DNA from: Gemmatimonadota bacterium
GTDB lineage: Bacteria > Gemmatimonadota > Gemmatimonadetes > Longimicrobiales > Gaopeijiaceae
Reading direction: 5' to 3'
Length of the DNA stretch: 5,715 nucleotides
NCBI GenBank assembly: GCA_024638395.1
Contig: JAHEKK010000242.1
Location: 1-5,715 of the forward strand
Of the stretch, positions 1 to 5,611 are shown one piece after another. Both the position numbers and the translations under genes were made by a program. The notes beneath the pieces were generated by a model. It did no database searches and had not been told where the DNA came from. It was given only the letters and a program-made list of their open reading frames with translations. Position 1 is the stretch's first letter. Each line of letters starts with the position of its first letter.

Positions 1-1146
1 ATGGCTCTTGCGGTCCTTCTGGTCGGGGGGGCCGGACTCCTCATCCGGAGCTACCTGCTCCTCAGGGACGTGGATCCGGGATTTCGCTCCGAGTCGGTGG
101 TTGCGGTGCAATTCAACGTGCCGAGCGCTCGCTATCCCGACCGCGATGAGGTGTTGGCCTTCTACGACGGGTTTCTGGAAGCCCTCGAAGGACGGCCGGG
201 AATCGAGCGCGCCGGTATCGTCGGCCAGCTTCCCTTGAACGGGACCAGCTGGTCCAGCCAATTCAAGGCAGAGGGGTGGGCGGAAGACCGCGTCGGGTTC
301 GAGATCCTCCACCGCCGGGCCGACCAGGGGTATTTCGAGGCTCTGGGTATTCCCGTCGTCTCAGGAAGGGGATTCGGACCCCAGGACGAGGCGGACGGCC
401 CCCTCGTAGTCGTCGTCAACGAGACGTTCGCCAAGGAGCACTTCCCCGGCGAGAGCCCCCTGGGCCAGCGTATTGCGTACGACCGGGCACCCACGGCGGA
501 GTCCTCCTGGTACGAGATCGTCGGAGTCGTGGGAGACCAGCACCAGGTAAGCCCGGGCGTGCCCCCGAGATCCGAGGTCTTCGAGCACCGGGACCAGGAC
601 TGGAGCCGGACCAATTGGGTCGTGGTTCGTACCGACGGTGATCCGTTGGCGGCCGTGCCCGTCATTCGTGAGACGCTGCGCGATGCTGACCCCCTCATTC
701 CCATCGCCCGGGTCCGCCCTCTGCGGCAAGTGTGGCGGCAGTCCATGGCGCAGGAGACGTTCGTCCTCACCGTTCTCGGCGTGTTCGGCGCGCTCGCGTT
801 GTTGCTGGCTCTGGTGGGCGTGTATACGGTCTCGGCTCAGGCGGCTCGGCGCCGACGCCACGAACTGGGGGTCCGTATGGCTCTCGGCGCGGATCGGGGG
901 GACGTGATGGGGTTGGTGCTTCGCCGGGGCACGTCGGTGGTCATGCTCGGACTGGGCTGCGGTCTCGTCCTCGCCCTGGCCGCCGGGCGGGTGCTCCAGG
1001 GACAGCTCTTCGCTATCGAACCCACGGATCCCGTGACCCTGTTGGCCGTGTTGGCCACCTTGGGGGCCGTCGGCGTTCTCGCGAGTCTCCTTCCTGCCGT
1101 TCAGGCGACGCGCATCGATCCGGTGGCGTCGCTCCGGACGGACTGA
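1..1146 (+). CDS. ABC transporter permease, MacB/FtsX (ADOP-like), 5'-truncated by window edge
   Basis: This is the C-terminal part of an inner-membrane permease of the MacB/FtsX superfamily. Such proteins work with an ATPase to move substrates or act mechanically across the envelope; the substrate here cannot be told. The visible 381 residues start in a transmembrane helix (about 1-20, with LLVGGAGLLIRS and then DVDPGF). A MacB-type periplasmic core follows (about 25-245), with LGIPVVSGRGF, VVVVNETFAKEHFPG and LGQRI. The C-terminal FtsX domain has helices at about 254-279, 311-333 and 344-366, the cytoplasmic RRRHELGVRMALGADRGDV loop (284-302) and the terminal PAVQATRIDPVASLR. In ADOP proteins of about 800 residues the GAGLLxRS segment is internal, so the ATG at position 1 is probably not the true start and the first FtsX half lies upstream. 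No ATPase gene is visible. Family assignment is firm; the ADOP subtype is an inference. Confidence 0.88.
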   Translation: MALAVLLVGGAGLLIRSYLLLRDVDPGFRSESVVAVQFNVPSARYPDRDEVLAFYDGFLEALEGRPGIERAGIVGQLPLNGTSWSSQFKAEGWAEDRVGFEILHRRADQGYFEALGIPVVSGRGFGPQDEADGPLVVVVNETFAKEHFPGESPLGQRIAYDRAPTAESSWYEIVGVVGDQHQVSPGVPPRSEVFEHRDQDWSRTNWVVVRTDGDPLAAVPVIRETLRDADPLIPIARVRPLRQVWRQSMAQETFVLTVLGVFGALALLLALVGVYTVSAQAARRRRHELGVRMALGADRGDVMGLVLRRGTSVVMLGLGCGLVLALAAGRVLQGQLFAIEPTDPVTLLAVLATLGAVGVLASLLPAVQATRIDPVASLRTD

Positions 1147-1147
1147 C

Positions 1148-1164
1148 CGGCCGGCTTCCGGCCG
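1148..1164 (+). terminator. GC-rich hairpin directly after the permease stop (possible weak terminator)
   Basis: A perfect 7-bp stem, CGGCCGG (1148-1154) with CCGGCCG (1158-1164), closes a 3-nt loop (CTT) one base after the TGA at 1144-1146. Its position suggests transcript-end formation or 3'-end protection for the permease mRNA. It is followed by TCTTCCC rather than a T-run, so it is not a canonical intrinsic terminator. Confidence 0.35.
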
Positions 1165-1183
1165 TCTTCCCGCGTCGCGTGTG

Positions 1184-1197
1184 CAAGCGGGCGCTTG
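1184..1197. repeat. 14-bp dyad-symmetric element (operator-like)
   Basis: CAAGCG (1184-1189) and CGCTTG (1192-1197) are perfect inverted repeats separated by GG. The spacer is too short for a full RNA hairpin, although a 5-bp stem with a 4-nt loop is possible. DNA dyads like this often bind dimeric regulators. It lies about 78 bp before the start of the VWA gene, where its promoter should be. No cognate regulator is visible in the window. Confidence 0.35.
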
Positions 1198-1210
1198 TCC
1201 GGCGTCCCTG

Positions 1211-1262
1211 ATCTGAAAGGATGGGTGTGTCCATCGCGTCCACCCACGTCTGACTTTCAGAT
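1211..1262 (+). promoter_or_regulatory. Leader stem-loop abutting the ribosome-binding site of the VWA gene
   Basis: A perfect 9-bp inverted repeat, ATCTGAAAG (1211-1219) with CTTTCAGAT (1254-1262), encloses a second 6-bp stem, TGGGTG (1222-1227) with CACCCA (1241-1246), with a 13-nt terminal loop. The outer stem ends at the base before AAGGAGG, so in the mRNA the structure would sit against the ribosome-binding site without covering it. It could be a 5' stabiliser or a translational control element, or at DNA level a spaced operator. There is no T-run, so it is not a terminator. The pairing is seen directly; the function is inferred. Confidence 0.45.
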
Positions 1263-1272
1263 AAGGAGGAGG
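1263..1272 (+). promoter_or_regulatory. Strong Shine-Dalgarno sequence for the VWA gene
   Basis: AAGGAGGAGG at 1263-1272 contains an extended anti-16S match (AAGGAGG at 1263-1269) five bases before the ATG at 1275. This fixes the start codon and predicts strong translation initiation. It is clearly stronger than the site in front of the sugar transferase gene. Confidence 0.85.
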
Positions 1273-1274
1273 AA

Positions 1275-3254
1275 ATGAAGGCCTCCCTTGCAGCAACCGT
1301 CCTGGCCCTCACCGTGGCCTGGCCCGCTTTTTCCGGCGATGAGCCCCACGTCCGCACCAGCGTCGCGTGGAGCGCCCCCGCCGTCATCGAAGGGACCGTG
1401 CGCGACGCGGCCGGCGGCATGCCGCTCCCAGGGGCCCAGGTCGCGGTGGTCGGAGGACGCGTCCACAGCCTGACCGACGCACGGGGGTGGTTTCAGCTAT
1501 CCCTGCCCGCTCGAGCGGCGGGCGAGCAGGTGACGCTAAGAGCAGTGGTGGTCGGTTATGCTCCCCAGTCGCGCCGCGTGGAGCTCACCTCAGGTGCCAC
1601 GACCGTGGACTTCGCTCTTGAACCCATCTTCGTCGATGAGGACGCCAACGCGGCCACCGGTACCGAACAGGCGGCCCAGAAGCGGGCAATGGGAGAAACG
1701 GTCCTCGAAGCCTCGAGGGACGCGCCGGCAGCGGCGAATCCCGCGACCGCCGTGGGCGGACGATATCGCCAGCGGTCAGGGCCCTGGAACACGGAGTCCT
1801 ACGCCCGGATCGAGGAGAGCGGCTTCCGGAGTGTCGACGTCAACCCACTGTCCACGTTTTCCATCGACGTGGACCGGGCGTCCTATGCCAACGTCCGGCG
1901 TTTCCTCCAGGATGGCCAGCGGCCCCCGGTGGACGCGGTGAGGATCGAGGAGATGGTCAACTACTTTCCCTATGAATGGGCCGAGGTGAGGGGCGAACAC
2001 CCGTTCAGCGTGACCACGGAGGTGTGGGAAGCGCCCTGGAATCCCCGCCACCGGCTGGTGCGCGTCGGGCTCCGGGCCAGGTCTATCGACATCGAGGATC
2101 TTCCGCCCAGCAACCTGGTCTTCCTCCTCGACGTGTCCGGATCAATGAACAGCCCGGACAAGCTCCCTCTGCTGAAACAAGCCCTACGGCTCCTCGTGGA
2201 ACAGCTCCGCGAAGAGGATCGCGTCTCCGTCGTCGTCTACGCCGGGGCGGCCGGAGTCGTGCTGCCGTCCACGCCAGGCAGCGAACGGGGCGACATCCTG
2301 GCAGCGCTGGAGCGTCTCGAGGCCGGTGGCAGCACCGCGGGTGGGGCCGGCCTCCGATTGGCCTACAGCATTGCACGCGAGAACTACGTCGACGGCGGGA
2401 ACAACCGGATCATCCTCGCCACCGACGGCGATTTCAACGTCGGCCCTTCCAGCGACGGTGAGATGGTGCGCTTGATCGAACGGGAACGGGAGAGCGGGAC
2501 GTTCCTGACGGTATTGGGATTCGGCACCGGGAATCTGAAGGACTCGAAGATGGAGCAGATCGCGGACCATGGAAACGGGAACTTCGCCTACGTCGACAAC
2601 CTCTTCGAGGCGCGGAAGGTCCTGGTGGAGGAGATGGGGGGCACGCTTCTTACCCTCGCGAAGGACGTGAAGCTCCAGGTCGAGTTCAATCCGGCCCGGG
2701 CCGCTTCCTACCGTCTGATCGGATACGAGAACCGGCTTCTCGCGAACGAGGACTTCAACGACGACACCAAGGACGCGGGGGAGCTGGGCGCCGGACACAC
2801 GGTGACCGCGCTCTACGAGGTCGTTCCGGTAGGCGTGGCCGAGCGCTCCGTCGATCCGCTCCGATACGGGCCCGAACGTGGAGCGGACCGAGGCTCGTCC
2901 GTCGACCGCGCCACCGAAGAGCTGATGTACGTAAAGATCCGCTACAAGGAACCCTCGGGTGCGCGAAGCAAGCTTCTCGACCACGTGGTGATGGACCGGA
3001 TCTCCAGGCCGTCCACCGACTTCCGGTTCGCGGCGGCGGTGGCGGGGTTCGGGATGCTCCTCAGGGATTCTCCTCACGCGGGAGACCTGACGTTGCCCCA
3101 GGTCATTGAGCTCGCCGAAGGTGCCCTGGGTCCGGACCGCCGCGGATATCGGAGCGAGTTCGTGCGCCTCGCCGAAGTGGCTCTCCAGAAGGAGCTGATC
3201 CCCCGCGGGCCCGTCGGGACAGACTACCCGTCCGGCCCCGGGGTCCGCCGGTAG
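1275..3254 (+). CDS. Secreted carboxypeptidase-regulatory-like / von Willebrand factor A (YfbK-type) protein
   Basis: The 659-residue protein appears complete. Residues 1-20 look like a Sec signal peptide (Lys2, hydrophobic 5-19, likely cut after AFS20); there is no lipobox Cys. Residues about 37-117 resemble a CarboxypepD_reg-like beta-sandwich (IEGTVRDAAGGMPLPGAQV, TDARGWFQLSLPA, VVGYAP). An Ala-rich linker (about 121-175) leads to the N-terminal segment typical of YfbK-like proteins (STFSIDVDRASYANVRRFL, about 181-235). The VWA domain (about 278-460) keeps the full metal-ion site: D286-x-S288-x-S290, T354 and D384 in LATDGDFN. The rest (about 478-655) matches a DUF3520-like region (LIGYENRLL, YVKIRYKEP). 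The family is probably involved in metal-dependent protein-protein contact in the periplasm or at the cell surface; the partner is unknown. The gene seems to be its own transcription unit, with a terminator behind it. Domain calls are confident, the role is not. Confidence 0.9.
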   Translation: MKASLAATVLALTVAWPAFSGDEPHVRTSVAWSAPAVIEGTVRDAAGGMPLPGAQVAVVGGRVHSLTDARGWFQLSLPARAAGEQVTLRAVVVGYAPQSRRVELTSGATTVDFALEPIFVDEDANAATGTEQAAQKRAMGETVLEASRDAPAAANPATAVGGRYRQRSGPWNTESYARIEESGFRSVDVNPLSTFSIDVDRASYANVRRFLQDGQRPPVDAVRIEEMVNYFPYEWAEVRGEHPFSVTTEVWEAPWNPRHRLVRVGLRARSIDIEDLPPSNLVFLLDVSGSMNSPDKLPLLKQALRLLVEQLREEDRVSVVVYAGAAGVVLPSTPGSERGDILAALERLEAGGSTAGGAGLRLAYSIARENYVDGGNNRIILATDGDFNVGPSSDGEMVRLIERERESGTFLTVLGFGTGNLKDSKMEQIADHGNGNFAYVDNLFEARKVLVEEMGGTLLTLAKDVKLQVEFNPARAASYRLIGYENRLLANEDFNDDTKDAGELGAGHTVTALYEVVPVGVAERSVDPLRYGPERGADRGSSVDRATEELMYVKIRYKEPSGARSKLLDHVVMDRISRPSTDFRFAAAVAGFGMLLRDSPHAGDLTLPQVIELAEGALGPDRRGYRSEFVRLAEVALQKELIPRGPVGTDYPSGPGVRR

Positions 3255-3274
3255 GTGCAGGACCGGTGAGCCGA

Positions 3275-3294
3275 GGGCGCGAATCGAGGCGCCC
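3275..3294 (+). repeat. Small GC hairpin in the VWA gene 3' region
   Basis: GGGCGC (3275-3280) pairs with GCGCCC (3289-3294) around an 8-nt loop, 20 bases after the VWA stop codon and upstream of the main terminator. It may contribute to 3'-end stability of the mRNA. At this GC content such a short stem could arise by chance. Confidence 0.25.
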
Positions 3295-3319
3295 CGGTTG
3301 TTCCGCACGGGTTCGGGTC

Positions 3320-3360
3320 GCCCCCGGGGGGAAATCTCTTCCCTTCGGGGGCACTTTTTT
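3320..3360 (+). terminator. Strong intrinsic (rho-independent) terminator
   Basis: A near-continuous 14-bp stem is formed by 3320-3333 with 3339-3352: seven GC pairs (GCCCCCG with CGGGGGC), two G-T wobbles, then GGGAA with TTCCC. The loop is ATCTC (3334-3338). After A3353 and C3354 comes a run of six T (3355-3360). The structure lies 65 bases beyond the VWA stop codon. It should end VWA transcription and insulate the sugar transferase operon, which therefore needs its own promoter. Confidence 0.88.
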
Positions 3361-3442
3361 CCCCTTCCGCGGCCGGATGGCGGAGTGTCGCCGACGGGAC
3401 CTTTCGCCACTCCCAGGGGCCTACGTGCCCGTCAGGCTCCAG

Positions 3443-3458
3443 GGGCATGCTCATTGCG
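3443..3458 (+). promoter_or_regulatory. Candidate sigma-54 (-24/-12) promoter for the glycan operon
   Basis: Compared with TGGCACG-N4-TTGCW, the stretch 3443-3458 reads GGGCATG, then CTCA, then TTGCG in overlapping register. The GG (3444-3445) and GC (3456-3457) have the required 10-base spacing, with CA after the GG and TTGC at the -12 element. Transcription would start near 3469, about 67 bases before the ATG at 3536 and downstream of the terminator. No convincing sigma-70 -10 box was found in the same region. The match is by eye only; an enhancer-binding protein would be needed and none is in the window. Confidence 0.38.
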
Positions 3459-3537
3459 TTGACAGCCGGGCGATACGGTCCCTGGGGCTCAGTTCTGACG
3501 CCCCCTCCTCCCTGTCGAGTGGTTGACGGCTGGCGAT
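3458..3537. repeat. Imperfect direct repeat bracketing the sugar transferase leader
   Basis: GTTGACAGCCGGGCGAT (3458-3474) recurs as GTTGACGGCTGGCGAT (3522-3537), with two mismatches and one missing G. The copies start 64 bp apart. The first covers the predicted transcription start of the sigma-54-like promoter; the second runs into the ATG at 3536. This arrangement would suit two binding sites of one regulator, but chance cannot be excluded. Confidence 0.35.
3484..3504 (+). promoter_or_regulatory. Leader hairpin upstream of the sugar transferase gene
   Basis: GGGGC (3484-3488) pairs with GCCCC (3500-3504). The stem continues with TCA (3489-3491) and TGA (3496-3498) around a GTTC loop, with C3499 bulged. 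It would form in the 5' untranslated part of the mRNA if transcription starts near 3469. No T-run follows, so attenuation by termination is not indicated. Confidence 0.3.
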
Positions 3538-5611
3538 GATTTTTACCCACCACCGGAGCCTCGACTCCGGGTCCGTGGGCCGACGCGTCCTGGGCGACAT
3601 GGGTGCACCCCGTGTGATCCGGCTCTGCGCCGACCTCCTGGCGGTTCTCACGGCTTTCACGATCGGCCTATGGCTGTATCAAGCCATGGGGCCTGCAGGT
3701 CCCGGTCGGGCGCCCGTTCCCATGGACCGGCTGCAAGCCTTTGCGTTGGTCTACGCAATGTCGGTCGTCGGAACCTTCGCCGTGCTGGGCCTCTATCGGC
3801 CGAAGGCGTCCGTCCTGAACCTGTGGGAGGTGGCAACGACCCTCAGGGGGCTGTTCATTTCGGCGGCTGTGGTCGGCTTTGCCGCGTACGGTTTCGGGTT
3901 CGGCGGACTCCCGCGCTCAGTGGTGGCCACAGGCGTCGCGGGCTCGGCGGTATTGATCCTTCTCGAGCGGCGGATCGTCGCGGCGGTGTTGAGGACGCGT
4001 CAGCTCAGGGGCGTTCTGGGCCGCAGGGTTCTCATCATCGGAGCGGGCCCCACCGGGCGTCTCGTGATGAAGCGCCTCATCGACGCGCCCCACGAGTCCC
4101 GGACGGTCGTCGGGTTCCTCGACGACTCGGCGCCCATCGGCTCGACGGTGACCTGCACCACCGACCAGACCACGAATGCCGTGATCCGCCGATCCGTGCT
4201 GGGGCGTTTGCAGGATCTGGAAGAGGTCGGGCGGCGCTTCGAGGTCGATGAAGTATTGGTGGACGCGGCGTCGGTGGAGGAGGACATCGTACCCAAGCTG
4301 GTCGAGGAGGTGGCGGGCGCCGGGCTCCACTTCGGGCTCATCCCCTACCTGGGCGAAGTGCGCGCAGACAGGTTGGGATTGGAAGCCATAGGAGGGATCC
4401 CGGTCCTCTACCCCAGAGAGACCCACACCGGGCCTCTATATCGGGTCATGAACCGGGTCGCTGATCTGACGTTGGCCCTCGCCATCCTGGCAATGACGGC
4501 GCCCATCTGGATCCTCGTCTCGCTTCTCATCAAGGTCGACTCCCCCGGCCCCGTCCTGTTTGCCCAGGACAGGGTGGGCAAAGGCGGGCGCACCTTCCGC
4601 ATGTACAAGTTCCGGTCGATGAGGCAGGACACGGAGGCGTACGCCAACTCGCCCCGGGGGGACGGGGACCCGAGGATCACCCGTGTGGGGAAGGCCTTGC
4701 GCCGGACCGGGCTGGATGAGCTCCCGCAGCTCATCAACGTCCTTCGCGGCGACATGTCGGTTGTGGGACCTCGCCCTGAAATGGAGTTCATCGTAGCGGG
4801 CTACACGGCCTATGAACGTCGCCGCCTGCAGGCCAAGCCCGGGATCACAGGGATCTGGCAGATCAGTCCGGACCGCCACGGCGAGATCCACCACAACGTC
4901 GAATACGACCTCTACTACATCGATCACCAGTCCCTGCTCCTCGACGGACTCATCCTGTTCGAGACCGCCCTTCGAACCGCCGAGATGGTGGTCAAGGGAC
5001 TTCTCGGCGCGCCTCGGACCTCCGAGAAGCAAGACGACCTGTATGCGATGCCCCGGGACTTCGAGATTCGGGTTTCCCACGAAGACGAGACCCCCGCCGT
5101 CTCCGACGGTACGATGGTGCTGGAGCCCGGGGAGGCCTGGCGCCGGGACTACCTCCTCGTAGCCCTCGAACAGCGGACCGCGGAGCGTGGCCGTCCCTCC
5201 AGCTGGGATCCGGTGAGCCGGGCCGCCTTCGCCATCTCTTGCCGTTGGCCGGTCAAGATGATTGCCGCCGAGGCCAATCGCGCGAGCATCAACCGCATTC
5301 TGGAAAAAGCCAGGTCCCGAATGGGAAGCGGTCAGGCGCGGATCGCTTTCATCGCGCCCGAAAACGAGTGGGCCATCCGAGCCCAGATCGCGTCCGCGGC
5401 CCTGGTCGTCACCGATGTGCCCGAGTTCGTGGATTGGGCCATGGAGGTTGGCGTGTCTTCCTACTCCTACCCATCCGGACAGCGTCGTGTCGTTGGCGGG
5501 ACGGTGGCTCCCCGGGCGGTGGAAGAGCTGGACCAGTGGCTCCGACTCCCCGGACGGACACCGACCGCCGCCCACCTCGCGCTGGTGTCCTGGGAGGTGG
5601 AAGATGATTGA
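3536..5611 (+). CDS. Exopolysaccharide polyprenyl-phosphate sugar-1-phosphate transferase with C-terminal extension
   Basis: This 691-residue membrane enzyme would transfer a sugar-1-phosphate from a nucleotide sugar to undecaprenyl phosphate, the priming step of exopolysaccharide or O-antigen synthesis (WbaP/WcaJ class). Four N-terminal membrane segments (about 26-48, 66-85, 101-121, 126-143) precede a CoA-binding-like Rossmann domain with VLIIGAGPTGR (165-175). The bacterial sugar transferase domain spans about 301-485. It has a re-entrant membrane helix with Pro323, MYKFRSM (356-362), the catalytic Asp394-Glu395 pair in LDELPQLINVLRGDMSVVGPRPE, KPGITGIWQIS (434-444) and EYDLYYID (456-463). 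Relatives usually stop shortly after this; here about 205 residues follow (487-691), unrecognised and in the same frame. The sugar specificity cannot be read from the sequence. The start is uncertain: ATG 3536 has a weak ribosome site, and ATG 3599 (residue 22) just before the first helix is an alternative. The end overlaps the next gene by 8 bp. Confidence 0.92.
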   Translation: MIFTHHRSLDSGSVGRRVLGDMGAPRVIRLCADLLAVLTAFTIGLWLYQAMGPAGPGRAPVPMDRLQAFALVYAMSVVGTFAVLGLYRPKASVLNLWEVATTLRGLFISAAVVGFAAYGFGFGGLPRSVVATGVAGSAVLILLERRIVAAVLRTRQLRGVLGRRVLIIGAGPTGRLVMKRLIDAPHESRTVVGFLDDSAPIGSTVTCTTDQTTNAVIRRSVLGRLQDLEEVGRRFEVDEVLVDAASVEEDIVPKLVEEVAGAGLHFGLIPYLGEVRADRLGLEAIGGIPVLYPRETHTGPLYRVMNRVADLTLALAILAMTAPIWILVSLLIKVDSPGPVLFAQDRVGKGGRTFRMYKFRSMRQDTEAYANSPRGDGDPRITRVGKALRRTGLDELPQLINVLRGDMSVVGPRPEMEFIVAGYTAYERRRLQAKPGITGIWQISPDRHGEIHHNVEYDLYYIDHQSLLLDGLILFETALRTAEMVVKGLLGAPRTSEKQDDLYAMPRDFEIRVSHEDETPAVSDGTMVLEPGEAWRRDYLLVALEQRTAERGRPSSWDPVSRAAFAISCRWPVKMIAAEANRASINRILEKARSRMGSGQARIAFIAPENEWAIRAQIASAALVVTDVPEFVDWAMEVGVSSYSYPSGQRRVVGGTVAPRAVEELDQWLRLPGRTPTAAHLALVSWEVEDD
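5592..5600 (+). promoter_or_regulatory. Shine-Dalgarno sequence for the WecG/TagA-family gene
   Basis: GGGAGGTGG (5592-5600) contains GGAGGTG four bases before the ATG at 5604. It lies inside the last codons of the sugar transferase gene. Together with the 8-bp gene overlap this predicts translational coupling, and it supports 5604 as the start. Confidence 0.75.

Noticed and set aside
1..3. ATG at position 1 as the genuine start of the permease
   Set aside because: The encoded residues match an internal membrane segment of the family, and there is no sequence to the left to assess a ribosome site. The gene almost certainly begins upstream of the window.
25..31. Run of seven G in the permease as a phase-variation or frameshift site
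   Set aside because: The frame is intact through it and the protein motif continues normally (LLVGGAGLL, one Gly more than the commonest LLVGAGLL). A G7 run is unremarkable at this GC content.
361..1296. Minus-strand open frame (311 codons) across the permease and the intergenic region
   Set aside because: It overlaps conserved FtsX coding sequence and the strong ribosome site of the VWA gene. The product has no recognisable features.
3387..3395. GTCG-C-CGAC dyad as an enhancer-binding-protein site for the sigma-54-like promoter
   Set aside because: Arms of only four bases in GC-rich DNA are expected by chance, and there is no second copy.
2184..3410. Long minus-strand open frame (408 codons) opposite the VWA gene
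   Set aside because: It lies almost entirely antisense to a gene with clear domains and runs across the terminator. Its Arg/Gly/Pro-rich translation shows no family motif, as is common opposite GC-rich genes.
3459..3487. Sigma-70 promoter with perfect -35 TTGACA at 3459-3464
   Set aside because: The bases 17-18 nt downstream (CTGGGG, 3482-3487) bear no resemblance to a -10 box, and GATACG lies too close. The hexamer is better explained as part of the direct repeat.
4436..5575. Minus-strand open frame (379 codons) opposite the sugar transferase
   Set aside because: It is antisense to the conserved sugar transferase domain and has a low-complexity His/Gly/Arg-rich translation without recognisable domain or ribosome site. 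It is a codon-bias shadow.
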